Assembly (NCBI GenBank): GCA_002067065.1
Contig: MVPY01000043.1
Span: 72,501 to 136,500, forward strand
Origin: Methanobacterium sp. PtaB.Bin024
GTDB lineage: Archaea > Methanobacteriota > Methanobacteria > Methanobacteriales > Methanobacteriaceae
DNA: 64,000 nt
Direction: 5' to 3'
Every line of letters begins with the position of its first letter. The first letter of the stretch is position 1. The position numbers were made by a program, and so were the translations under genes. Of the stretch, positions 37,636-46,556 are shown one piece after another. Below the pieces are notes generated by a model, which saw only the letters and a list, made by a program, of their open reading frames with translations, did not search any database and was not told the origin of the DNA.

Positions 37636-38010
37636 TTACTTTTTTTTAGGAGAATTTTTACTTTTTTTTCCAGAATAATATCCTTTGAGTAAGGGTAGAG
37701 TACTAAAAATCTTTTTTAAATCTTCCCACTCAGGATATTCCTTGCTAATAACCATGATATGTGCTGGGGGGTGTATTTTCCTTATCCGCACAATACTACG
37801 TGTAGCATCATCTTCAACAGATATGAGGACTGCAACTTTAGATTTAGACCTTAATTTATCTTTAATTATCCTCTGAACATATTTATCAGCTACTTTAGAA
37901 TCAATGATTCTTGGTTTTCCGTTGATCTTAAGTTCAGCATGTCTTTCAATATCTGCAAGGCTGTTAAGGATTTTTGCCTGGTTTTCAGCACGAACAAGTA
38001 TCAGGGTCAA
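37636..38010 (-). CDS. DUF356-like protein
   Basis: A 124-residue soluble protein that matches, from memory, the methanogen DUF356 family by its start TLILVRAENQAKILNSLADIERHAEL and the segment GKPRIIDSKVADKYVQRII. The C-terminus is lysine-rich. It starts with TTG, with GGCGGT upstream, only four bases after the stop of the exported 422-residue protein gene, so it belongs to the end of that operon. Function unknown. Confidence 0.65.
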   Translation of the reverse strand: MTLILVRAENQAKILNSLADIERHAELKINGKPRIIDSKVADKYVQRIIKDKLRSKSKVAVLISVEDDATRSIVRIRKIHPPAHIMVISKEYPEWEDLKKIFSTLPLLKGYYSGKKSKNSPKKK

Positions 38011-38014
38011 TTAA

Positions 38015-39283
38015 CTACCGCCTTTTTTTAAGGAAGGAGCTGATTAGAGTACTGCGGAATAAAACCAGAATTATAAGTATTAATCCAATTGCAGTCTGTA
38101 TGCTCCCTACTATGTCCAGTACTGAAGAACTAATGGGTAAATCCCAGGCAGGAGATGTTCGTTGGTTAGCAAGAGGTTTGTAATAAATACCAACTGATCG
38201 AGTACTTTCCACGATGTTAATATCTTTAGGCTCGATATAATTTACTCCAACCAGGTTACCATTGTCTATAGCTTTATTAATAGCACTGGCAATTGTAACA
38301 GCGTTAAAACCGTTTTTGTTAACTGAATAGGTAACAATTTCATCAGTGGTTTCACTGATACCTGCTGCATCGGTTCCATAGGTATAGACGTTCGTATCAT
38401 TGTTAGTCACAGTAATAGCATCTACCATGGCATCATAGGCGTAAACAGTCTTTAATGTGGTTCCGTCATAGGGACAGGTTTGATAGCTGTCTGCTTCAGG
38501 AAATGCAACACTCCAACCACATTCAGGGCACTTTTTGGAATATTCAGCATCCATAGGATAACCGGTGGTGTTGAGGGTTTCAGGGGTGAACATGTCACCA
38601 GTGGTTAAGGAAGATACAAGGTTATCTCCTCCTCCCCCATATTTTTCCCCGGAATCTATGGCAACTTCTTTAAAAGCCGCACCCAAGATCTCAGTGGCAG
38701 GGTATCCATCTCGAATCATTTTACCAATAGTAATTGCTGTTTCTTTTCTAACTGTTGAGGCTGTTCCATATTGGGGGTTACCATGGGTATTACGCAGGTG
38801 AATTATAGCACCTTTCTTTCCAGCTGGAAGCGTGGCCAGACCACTGGATACAGGTGTAGCTGTTATGGTTCCATCATCATCCACAGTTACCACATAAGCA
38901 TCAAAGGATCCTCCTACGGCTGCTCCGATGGTGGGGCCTCCACACATTATCCTGATTCCAGAAAAACTATTAGCAGCACTGGCAGCAGTTGATGCATTTG
39001 CACCGTTTTCTAATAGTCTAATTGTTTCCACAATGGCTCCCAATCGAGGAGTTTGATTACCCTCCCCCCCTGAAAGAACTGCAAAATGATTATTTTTGGA
39101 CATAATGAAGGTAGATTGGAACATGTTATCTGCAAAGGACATACTTCCTGCTGCAGCTCCATTAGGATCCTCTCCAGTGGGGTCAGTGATAATAATTATG
39201 TTACATGTGGCTGCTGAAGTGTTAATCAGCACAACCAGTATGAACATAAACATTATTATCCTGGGTAAATGTTTTTTGATCAT
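38015..39283 (-). CDS. Exported membrane-anchored protein with an internal zinc ribbon
   Basis: A 422-residue protein with an N-terminal signal segment (residues about 8-25), a large extracellular domain and a C-terminal transmembrane helix (IGLILIILVLFRSTLI) followed by a basic tail. The outer domain is rich in Gly, Ala and Thr (GGPTIGAAVGGSFDAYVVTV) and includes a ribbon-like CPECGW...CPYDG pair near residues 260-280. No family is recognised. It lies in the leftward cluster with two Mur ligases and MraY, with an AGGTGA start site, so a role in the pseudomurein wall is possible. Confidence 0.6.
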   Translation of the reverse strand: MIKKHLPRIIMFMFILVVLINTSAATCNIIIITDPTGEDPNGAAAGSMSFADNMFQSTFIMSKNNHFAVLSGGEGNQTPRLGAIVETIRLLENGANASTAASAANSFSGIRIMCGGPTIGAAVGGSFDAYVVTVDDDGTITATPVSSGLATLPAGKKGAIIHLRNTHGNPQYGTASTVRKETAITIGKMIRDGYPATEILGAAFKEVAIDSGEKYGGGGDNLVSSLTTGDMFTPETLNTTGYPMDAEYSKKCPECGWSVAFPEADSYQTCPYDGTTLKTVYAYDAMVDAITVTNNDTNVYTYGTDAAGISETTDEIVTYSVNKNGFNAVTIASAINKAIDNGNLVGVNYIEPKDINIVESTRSVGIYYKPLANQRTSPAWDLPISSSVLDIVGSIQTAIGLILIILVLFRSTLISSFLKKRR

Positions 39284-39294
39284 CTTAGTGTCAC

Positions 39295-39729
39295 CTATGA
39301 AGAAGTTTGATTCACTTGGACTGTGGAAAAGTCTTCTATAACCGTAACAGTCAATATGCCTGTTTTTTTGTCTAATTTAACACTGACTGCTTTTATGGGA
39401 GTTATTGTTGTCCCGGGAAGGGTTGAAAGCATAGCTGCTTGTTTCGCATTCTCTAGGGCCTCATTCAAGGGAACCTTTCGTTTACTGGTTATGAGCGTGT
39501 CTCCCTTTATGTAACTACCTGATCTGAAACCAACATTGGCAATGTTAGTTTTAATGGAGTCGGTGGGTACTATGTCGTTTCCTTTTACTATAACTCCAGC
39601 TATTGGAATTCCTTGTTCTGTTTCTGTGGATGAAGCATAGGACATATATGCCATCAACCTTCCAGATACTATAAGGATAAAGGCTAACATTAGAATTATC
39701 AGGGTGTCTCTTCTCACCTTTATAAACAT
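39295..39729 (-). CDS. Membrane-anchored small protein with a POTRA-like outer domain
   Basis: A 144-residue protein: a single N-terminal helix (TLIILMLAFILIVSGRLMAY) and an outside domain of about 110 residues with GIPIAGVIVKGNDIVPTDSIKTNI and VGFRSGSYIKGDTLI, which resembles the strand-helix pattern of POTRA/FtsQ-type domains. The likeness is by eye only. The gene sits nine bases after the Mur ligase and 11 before the exported 422-residue protein, which suggests a shared cell-envelope role. Confidence 0.55.
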   Translation of the reverse strand: MFIKVRRDTLIILMLAFILIVSGRLMAYMSYASSTETEQGIPIAGVIVKGNDIVPTDSIKTNIANVGFRSGSYIKGDTLITSKRKVPLNEALENAKQAAMLSTLPGTTITPIKAVSVKLDKKTGILTVTVIEDFSTVQVNQTSS

Positions 39730-39738
39730 TTTCTCACC

Positions 39739-41319
39739 TTATTTTTCACCAATTTTTTCCATATTTAAATCGATTAAAAGTTTAATATTATCTTTAAATT
39801 TAACTGCAGCTTCACCAAGACATACCACTGTATCTGTGTTACATTCCAATCCTTTTTTAAGCCCCTCAAGCACCTGTTCTTGAGTAGCTCCAAGTGTACC
39901 GCTGCGAAACTTGTCAGGTTCTTTATCAGTTAATTTGATCTTCCCTGATGAAATATATTTTCCTGCAGCCTGTCTAGAATAGTAGGAGGCTGGTATGATA
40001 AAGTCAGCATTGGCCATTGTTTTTTTCATGATCTCTTCATCTCCAGTTCTTCCTGATTCAGAGGAAATGGTGATGACCACTGATAGTTTGTCATAGGTTT
40101 TTTTAAGTTCTCTAAGTACAGTTTCAACTCCTGAGGGGTTGTGTGCATAATCCACAATTAAATTCAAGTTTTCACTGTGATAAATGCATTCTAAACGTCC
40201 AGGAACACCTTTAAACGTTTTAAGATACTTTTTAATGTCTTCAAGTGGTATATTCAATAGTTCGTGTGCTGTGGCAATGGCTCCCAGAGCATTGTAAACA
40301 TTATGCAATCCTGAAATTCCCATTTCCATTTCTATAATTTCTTGGGGAGTTTGAAGTAAAAAACTATTCTCAGTAATATTCTTGGCCAAATAATGAGGAA
40401 TGGGTCGTTTTAGGCCGCACTGACACTCATAATAACCTACTCCAGAAAGGGTTTCCTCGATTAAAATTTCTCTTTTGCACCAACAAATTTTTTTACTTAC
40501 TCCTTGTGGTGTATGCTCAACACCAAAGGTTACCACCTTTCCCTGGTAATTTAATTCTGATAAAAGTCCCCATATAGTGGGATCATCACTGTTAAGTACA
40601 ACAGTTTTTCCCTGAAGCTCTTCCAAGAGTTCTCCTTTTATGCGGGCGTATTGCATGAAGTTTGACCCATTATTCAGGTGATCAGGGGTTATGTTAGTTA
40701 TAACACCACAGGAAGGCTGGCATCGTTCAAGACTGAATTTCAAGTCTCCTTTTTCTCCTTCGGTTCCTGTTTCCAGCACTGCAATGTCCCCGTTTAATCT
40801 ACACTGCAATGGCGGAATATAAGCAACATTTCCCTGAAGTGTTTTGAATCCATGTTCAGTGGGTTTTAAACCTGCCCTATAACAGAAATGTTTCAGAAGG
40901 GTAGTTGTTGTGGTTTTTCCATTGGTCCCTGTAATACAGATCACTGGTTTATCCGGATTGATCTGCTCAATAATATCATCTACTTCCATTAGTTGGGAAT
41001 TGCTTTTTATAATTTTTTTGAACAATTTTGAAGTTTTTGATAAACTCGGAGGGGGGATTATGTAATCTGAAGAGGTGAAAAATGATTCAGGATGGTCTGA
41101 TAAATATATGGGGGGGTTATATTCTGCAAGTGTGTAAAGGAATGGGCAGTTGTCTGAATTCTGAAGATCGGTACATATTACGTTGTGTTGGTGGTCCATG
41201 AGGACTCTGGCAACTAAATTTCCAACTACACCACAAATGCCTATGACTCCGTATGTTTTTTTTCGGGAGAGGAGAACCTCTTTCAGTTTGGATGAATGTT
41301 TGTCCATATTAGCACTCAT
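39739..41319 (-). CDS. Mur-ligase-family enzyme (pseudomurein-type)
   Basis: A 526-residue Mur-type ligase. It has an N-terminal Rossmann-like domain (YGVIGICGVVGNLVARVLMD), the ATP loop GTNGKTTTTTLLK, the central LETGTEGEKGDLKFSLE and TNITPDHLNNG, then YAHNPSGVETVL in the C-terminal domain. It also has a short cysteine-rich insertion near the middle (ICWCKRE ... YYECQCGLK) that could bind zinc. With a second Mur ligase and an MraY-like gene upstream it fits pseudomurein peptide synthesis; the residue it adds is not known. The start at 41319 is chosen because GGTGAT lies seven bases before it. Confidence 0.8.
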   Translation of the reverse strand: MSANMDKHSSKLKEVLLSRKKTYGVIGICGVVGNLVARVLMDHQHNVICTDLQNSDNCPFLYTLAEYNPPIYLSDHPESFFTSSDYIIPPPSLSKTSKLFKKIIKSNSQLMEVDDIIEQINPDKPVICITGTNGKTTTTTLLKHFCYRAGLKPTEHGFKTLQGNVAYIPPLQCRLNGDIAVLETGTEGEKGDLKFSLERCQPSCGVITNITPDHLNNGSNFMQYARIKGELLEELQGKTVVLNSDDPTIWGLLSELNYQGKVVTFGVEHTPQGVSKKICWCKREILIEETLSGVGYYECQCGLKRPIPHYLAKNITENSFLLQTPQEIIEMEMGISGLHNVYNALGAIATAHELLNIPLEDIKKYLKTFKGVPGRLECIYHSENLNLIVDYAHNPSGVETVLRELKKTYDKLSVVITISSESGRTGDEEIMKKTMANADFIIPASYYSRQAAGKYISSGKIKLTDKEPDKFRSGTLGATQEQVLEGLKKGLECNTDTVVCLGEAAVKFKDNIKLLIDLNMEKIGEK

Positions 41320-41735
41320 TTTATTTATCACCATATCTTCATTTTCCTTTATTTCCCTTGAGAAAACCATTTTCATCTAAAACATATTTTTTTGAATCTT
41401 CTACCAGAAAAAATCCGGTGGGTGATTTTGTTAATGGAATTTTTGATAGTAGTATTCCGACTAGTTTTATTAGGATTATTTGGATTGACAATTTTTAATT
41501 TTTAGTTTAATGGGAATTTATCAAGGTTATTCTGTAATTTAACATTTATAAAGTCATTTGTAAATCATCCATAAAATGTTACCAATATTAGATAGCCATG
41601 TAATAAGGAGTGAACGTATCATATTACCTTCACATAGGGTTAAAAAAGGTATTATAATTAATTTATTGAATAACGTAAGTTTTAATAATCTAGACAGATT
41701 AAAGAAGTTAAATTTGGCAAATCCATTTTAATTGG
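41320..41735. other. Intergenic region between the two Mur ligase genes
   Basis: About 416 bases, AT-rich, separating the two leftward Mur ligases. It includes a short + strand reading frame at 41576-41731 described separately, and the likely promoter of the downstream ligase. No tRNA or repeat was seen. Confidence 0.4.
41576..41731 (+). CDS. Possible small protein of 51 residues
   Basis: An ATG-to-TAA frame (MLPILDSHVIRSERIILPSH at the start, ending NLANPF) opposite to the neighbouring genes. A TATA-like TTTATAAA lies about 28 bases before the ATG, which would suit a leaderless message, and there is no ribosome-binding site. The composition (basic, with an isoleucine-rich middle) is protein-like. 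It converges on the end of the Mur ligase at 41736. Chance is possible. Confidence 0.3.
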   Translation: MLPILDSHVIRSERIILPSHRVKKGIIINLLNNVSFNNLDRLKKLNLANPF

Positions 41736-43151
41736 TTATATATATTTTAAATCTTTTAAAACATTATATGCAGGGTCCATACCCTGAGCACCGATAAGAA
41801 GTATAATATCCTTATCATTAGCTGTTTTTAGAGCTTTTTTCAAGGCTTCATTTAGTGTGTTATAATATGTGTAATTGATTCCTTCATTTTGCAGTACATC
41901 TATAAAAATCTTTTTCTCTGGTGGCATAACCCAGTTGGCATCATCCACTACATCTTCACTGCTGGTCAATATTAGGTTACAATTAATCTCTTTAACTGAA
42001 TCAGCAATAGCTTGGGCGTTTAACTGGTTAATGGAGTTTCCTCTAGAACCCCGAATGGCGCAAACGATGTGGAGATTCCCAGAAACTAACTCCAATGCAC
42101 TTTTTATAGTAGCCCTGATACCATCAGGATTATGAGCGAAATCATCGATGATAAGAGGGTTATCTTTAAGTATAGTGAATCTGCGATTGAGTGCTTTATA
42201 TGATTCTACAGCCTTTTTAATAGTTTTAAAGTCAATCTTTAATGCAATTCCTGTGGCTACAGCTGCCAGGGTGTTTTGAATAAAATGAGGACTTTGAAAT
42301 GGAAGATTCTTTGTGGAAATGATTAATTGTTCCAAGTTATAGATTCCATCTTCCTTAAATTCAACATTGGTTCCGGAACCATAGAATAATACCTCTGCAT
42401 TTGGAACTAACCGTTTCATTTTACGTATTAAAGGATCATCATGATTCAGGATAACTTGCTGACCATCAAATCCCCTTAATGAACCTGAAATCTCTTTCGA
42501 TGCATCTTCCAATGAATTAACCAACCCGATATGATCTAGGGCCACGTTGGTGAGGACAACTATGTGTGGTTTGATGGCATGTGTCATAAGATGGGCATGG
42601 CCCACCATATTCCGATTGTTCCATCCTTGAACCTCTGAAATTTCCAAAACCAGGGCATCCAGTTTGCCCTGAAATTCAGCGATCTGTTTGGCTACCATGG
42701 GATCAATGAGGGTGTTGAATTCTGATTCTGAATCAGTATTAGTGTGGGCAGTGAGGCCTGCTTCAAGGAGAATTTTATATATCATATGGGTAGTTGTTGA
42801 TTTCCCGTTGGTACCGGTTACCACAATTCTAAGAGTATCAGGGGCAAATGTGTTTATAGCCCACTTGAGAGCGAAAGCATTTACCAATTCAATTTTTTCA
42901 GTTAAAATTAAGGGTAAACCAATTTCCCTGGCAAGTTCAACAGAGTTTCCACGGGCATCCTGGGTCACTACACATGAAGCACCTTTTTCTGAGGCCATCT
43001 TGACTCCTACCTCATCGATCCAGTGCCTTACTACAACGTCACCTTCTCTGGCATCCTTCAGGATATTGAAGATCCCATTTATTGCTATGTTTTCTCCAAT
43101 CAGTTTTCCTTCAGATTTTCCTGCAAGGTAAGCTGTGTTAAATTTCTTCAT
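41736..43151 (-). CDS. Mur-ligase-family enzyme (MurE-like, pseudomurein-type)
   Basis: A 471-residue Mur ligase with an N-terminal domain carrying GDVVVRHWIDEVGVKMASEKGASCVVTQD, the ATP loop VTGTNGKSTTTHMIYKILLE near residue 118, LEISEVQGWNNR, VVLTNVALDHIG, NHDDP, and the C-terminal IIDDFAHNPDGIRA. It is most like MurE or cyanophycin-synthetase ligases. The methanogen peptide ligase pMurE is the expected relative, and the linked MraY gene supports cell-wall work. The substrate amino acid cannot be assigned from the sequence. Confidence 0.85.
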   Translation of the reverse strand: MKKFNTAYLAGKSEGKLIGENIAINGIFNILKDAREGDVVVRHWIDEVGVKMASEKGASCVVTQDARGNSVELAREIGLPLILTEKIELVNAFALKWAINTFAPDTLRIVVTGTNGKSTTTHMIYKILLEAGLTAHTNTDSESEFNTLIDPMVAKQIAEFQGKLDALVLEISEVQGWNNRNMVGHAHLMTHAIKPHIVVLTNVALDHIGLVNSLEDASKEISGSLRGFDGQQVILNHDDPLIRKMKRLVPNAEVLFYGSGTNVEFKEDGIYNLEQLIISTKNLPFQSPHFIQNTLAAVATGIALKIDFKTIKKAVESYKALNRRFTILKDNPLIIDDFAHNPDGIRATIKSALELVSGNLHIVCAIRGSRGNSINQLNAQAIADSVKEINCNLILTSSEDVVDDANWVMPPEKKIFIDVLQNEGINYTYYNTLNEALKKALKTANDKDIILLIGAQGMDPAYNVLKDLKYI

Positions 43152-43290
43152 ATTATTTATATCCCTTGACGTTCTGCAAATTAGGTTAAACCGGATTTCA
43201 ACCTATTAATTTGAAAAATTTAATTAAATGGAGATTTTACATAATTTGTTTTTTGGCCAGTTTTAGGATATTATCAATGAATTGATAAAT

Positions 43291-44367
43291 TTACCATATG
43301 AATTGATAGATTAAAATGGCGCCTAGGCAAATTATCAAAGTCGTTGACCAGTAAAGAGCCACTATCTTTTTTTCAGACAGTCCCTTATAATTTAAAGTAT
43401 GATGGAGTGGTTCAACTGGGAGTTTAATTATATGTGCACGGTGCATGAGACTGATAATCACGGAAATTATGGGTATGGCCAGTGCGATAACTGCAAAGTA
43501 AATAATATCTCCTAAGAAACCGGCAGTAATATAGCCGGCACCCAGGGCAAATGATCCGGTATCACCCATAATTATACTGGCGGGGTAATGGTTGAAAACT
43601 AGAAAACCAATGGAAACCCCGGTTAGAATTGTAAATGGGAGGGCGGCACTGATGTTTCCTTGAATCATTGAGAAAATAACACATGAAATTGATGCAATGG
43701 CTAATATACCTGCTGCCAAACCATCCATTCCATCAATAAGGTTCACTGAGTTGATAGAACCTACTATTCCGAATATAACCACAGGTATAATGAAAATACC
43801 TATTTCAAATCCTAGGACCATGCTACTAACAGCACCGGTGGCTGTCAAGAAAATTCCAATGACAATCTGGGCGATTATTTTGTCTCTTTCTTTTCCTTCG
43901 GTTTTTATGGGCGTTTCACCAACGATTTCAACTTTTCCATGATTTAATAATGCAGGTAAATCTTTTCTAGCCTTTTCGGTTGCTACACGGGCTTCTTCCC
44001 CTGGTTCCAAGGTTAAACGGCCAATGGTTACAGGTTGTGTGCTGATGTTGCAGGCTACTTTCTGCACTTCCTTGATCTTTAATCCCAGTAAATCATCCAG
44101 TAAACCAACAATACCTGCAGCTAACATGATCAACACTGTTAAAATAAGATTTTTTTCGTTACAATACACTGAAGCAGCCAGTGCAGCACCTAGAAGGATG
44201 GCTAAGCCACCCATGGTTGGTGTGCCTGTTTTATGCTTATGTTCAGTTACAATGGGTTTGTCAGTTACATCGGCATCTAATAATATCTTCCGTACAAAGT
44301 ATGTAAAGAATACCGTAGCTAAAAATGTTATAACGAATGCTAAAATCAGATTATATGTACTGTTCAA
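43291..44367 (-). CDS. MraY-like glycosyltransferase with an inserted loop domain
   Basis: A 358-residue membrane enzyme of the MraY/WecA family, which attaches a sugar phosphate to a lipid carrier. It has the conserved KTGTPTMGG, LLDDLLGL, NSVNLIDGMDGLA, GDTGSFALG and the histidines in HRAHIIKLPVEPLHHT. A segment of about 60 residues (near residues 105-165: TIGRLTLEPGEEARV, VEIVGETPIKTEGKE) is inserted in a loop between helices and is not a normal part of MraY. The TTG start has GGTGATAAC upstream. It is upstream of the Mur ligases, as expected for pseudomurein synthesis. Confidence 0.88.
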   Translation of the reverse strand: MNSTYNLILAFVITFLATVFFTYFVRKILLDADVTDKPIVTEHKHKTGTPTMGGLAILLGAALAASVYCNEKNLILTVLIMLAAGIVGLLDDLLGLKIKEVQKVACNISTQPVTIGRLTLEPGEEARVATEKARKDLPALLNHGKVEIVGETPIKTEGKERDKIIAQIVIGIFLTATGAVSSMVLGFEIGIFIIPVVIFGIVGSINSVNLIDGMDGLAAGILAIASISCVIFSMIQGNISAALPFTILTGVSIGFLVFNHYPASIIMGDTGSFALGAGYITAGFLGDIIYFAVIALAIPIISVIISLMHRAHIIKLPVEPLHHTLNYKGLSEKKIVALYWSTTLIICLGAILIYQFIW

Positions 44368-44734
44368 GTTATCACCTTAATAATAAACACTTCTAAAATT
44401 TTTCACACTAAATTAAGGAATTAAATTCAATTTTTAAATTCAATCTTATGCTAAAAAATCTATTTCATTTAATTTCGGATATTCATCAACTTATTTTACT
44501 TAATCTATACCTTCTGTTACTTAAAACTCTATACTTGATACATCACTTAAAACTTTCACATGCTGTTTTTATTATTTTTAACTTCTAATGGAGCTGTTGA
44601 TTTATAGATTAACATAAAGATAGTATCTAAATTGGAAATCCTTGATTTTTTATTTATTATTTATCTTATTGCTAAATTATTTTAATTATTTATTCTTTTA
44701 TCCTATTACTAAATTAATTATACTAATTCCTATC
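44368..44734. other. AT-rich intergenic region
   Basis: About 367 bases between the ATP-grasp gene and the MraY-like gene, both leftward. It is unusually rich in short repeats of TTATTTATT and CCTAATTCCTAA type, with no ORF, RNA gene or clear hairpin. Confidence 0.35.
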
Positions 44735-45883
44735 CTAATTCCTAAATTTTTCTAGGTTTAATTTTAGTTGGTTTGCTGTTTTAAAAGTATCTTTTTCATT
44801 TTTTCCCCGGATCGTTATCCGTTGGTGGTTTGGTGGCCCGTGAATGATCCAATCATTTTCTCCACGGAATTTTCGGAAAAGGTAGTTGTTTTTATCAGTG
44901 TGATAATCGCCCACAGGTATTTCAAGTGCAGCATATTCTTTTATCCTTTTTTTAACACTCTTAACATCCCATGATCCAGTGGCCATATCCACAAGTTCAT
45001 TTAAAGGATTTATATCTGATGATGCTGCGGTTAAATACCGAGTACCGCTGGGTCTGGCGTTTATCTCCAAAACATAAGTCTTTTTGTTTATTTTATCAAA
45101 GATAAGATCCAGATCTGCTGTGCCCTCAACACTCAAAAGATTGGCAATATCACTGGCAATGTTCCTGATTGTTTGATTGTATTGATGTGATTCTAAACCT
45201 GAATCTGCACTATCCATATTTAGGGGGGCTTTTTTCAATTTTTTTAAGGGATGAATACCATCAAGGGTTGTTTTTCCTTTATGAACTGGGATTAGGGGAA
45301 CAGAATGGTTTTTCCATCTTAAGATCTCTACAGATATTTCAATCCCATCTAAGAAACGTTCAACCAGGGAGGTGTCATATTTTCCCAGGTAACGCTGCAC
45401 ATCTTCTTTAGATAATGCAATTTTAATATCTCTACCTCCCTGCCCCTGGGCCTGTTTAAGAACCAATGGAAATTCTTTTAAATCATTTTTTTCTTTGGAA
45501 CTGATTAGGTGATGTTCAGGAGTGTTTATATTATTCTTAAGGAGAAATTCTTTGGTTTTGATCTTGTCTCCGGTGATTGAAACTGTTTTTATGGGAGAAG
45601 CTACTACTGGCAAACCATAATTTGTTTCAAGTTCTTTTTTAAGCATGGCTACATCATTCAGGGGGTCATCGATTCCTATGAGGGGTACCACACCATCCAC
45701 ATCTTCTTTAATAGCAATTTTTTTAGGGTATTCCATTCCTCTGGGAACAAGGTGATATGAATCAGCTAAATCCAGATTTTGTGCTTGAGGATTTGATTCT
45801 GTAAGAACAGTGGTAATCCCCATTTTTTTGGTGTAGAGGGCAACATCATCAAATAGACGCGCACCTATAAAGAGTAATTTCAT
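44735..45883 (-). CDS. ATP-grasp ligase (CarB-like) of the pseudomurein-type cluster
   Basis: A 382-residue ATP-grasp enzyme. It has an N-terminal nucleotide-fold segment (KLLFIGARLFDDVALYTKKMG), DGVVPLIGIDDPLND, the central ATP-binding lysine/glycine-rich LVLKQAQGQGGRDIKIA, ERFLDGIEISVEILRW, and the metal site VLEINARPSGTRYLTAASSDINP. It resembles one half of CarB. A similar gene is recalled near MraY and Mur ligases in other Methanobacteriales, but its reaction is unproven. The ATG at 45883 is chosen; the longer frame adds only two codons. Confidence 0.75.
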   Translation of the reverse strand: MKLLFIGARLFDDVALYTKKMGITTVLTESNPQAQNLDLADSYHLVPRGMEYPKKIAIKEDVDGVVPLIGIDDPLNDVAMLKKELETNYGLPVVASPIKTVSITGDKIKTKEFLLKNNINTPEHHLISSKEKNDLKEFPLVLKQAQGQGGRDIKIALSKEDVQRYLGKYDTSLVERFLDGIEISVEILRWKNHSVPLIPVHKGKTTLDGIHPLKKLKKAPLNMDSADSGLESHQYNQTIRNIASDIANLLSVEGTADLDLIFDKINKKTYVLEINARPSGTRYLTAASSDINPLNELVDMATGSWDVKSVKKRIKEYAALEIPVGDYHTDKNNYLFRKFRGENDWIIHGPPNHQRITIRGKNEKDTFKTANQLKLNLEKFRN

Positions 45884-46091
45884 GAGCAATCCTGAGTTAT
45901 TTTTTTCTATAATTCTTTATACATATTCATGTAGTGTATTATAAAAATTTTTAAGAACAAAAACTCTAAACCAAAATAGCAAATTGAATTATTAATATTT
46001 CAAAAATATTAAGGTAGAACCAGCAATATTATTCATAAATGGAATCATTCCAGAAATAAAAAGATATTAATAATGGAATATTATAACGGTG

Positions 46092-46556
46092 TTATTTTAA
46101 AATTGCATGAAATAATTCTAATATATAATTGGCGCTGGTTTGGACTTCCGAGGATATTTCATTGGTTAAATCCATCTCCTTAGGTTGTATTCCTAGAAGA
46201 ATTATTTTGGCAGATGATGTTGATTCAAGGTATTTAATGAGAAAGGATAATGGCATTGCATGAGTTGAAATGTTGTAGTTTTCGATTTCATCCTTTTTCA
46301 CCAGTTTAATCTGTCCTGGTGTTTTATTCATTTCCACTGCATCTAAGAGAATAATATGGCTGGGGGTTTCTCTTTTTATGGTGCCAGTAAAATTCTCAGG
46401 AACAGTTTTCCCATCAATGATTGTAATTCTTTCTTTTTCAAGGAATAATTTTGACATTTCCTGGGCCAGAACAGACCCTATGGCATCGTCACCTCGCATT
46501 TCATTGCCGATTCCCATTATGACTATCTTATGATGATCTTTAAGGAATTGTTTCAA
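46092..46556 (-). CDS. hycI: Hydrogenase maturation protease, HycI type
   Basis: Clips the C-terminus of a [NiFe] hydrogenase large subunit after nickel insertion. The 154 residues show MGIGNEMRGDDAIGSVLA near residue 14 (the metal-binding Asp/Glu pocket), TIIDGKTVPENF, HIILLDAVEMN and the histidine in STHAMPLSFL, as in HycI/HybD peptidases. The frame begins with TTG overlapping the end of the upstream methyltransferase gene, suggesting coupled translation. In methanogens the target is a membrane or F420-reducing hydrogenase; which one is not shown. Confidence 0.85.
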   Translation of the reverse strand: MKQFLKDHHKIVIMGIGNEMRGDDAIGSVLAQEMSKLFLEKERITIIDGKTVPENFTGTIKRETPSHIILLDAVEMNKTPGQIKLVKKDEIENYNISTHAMPLSFLIKYLESTSSAKIILLGIQPKEMDLTNEISSEVQTSANYILELFHAILK

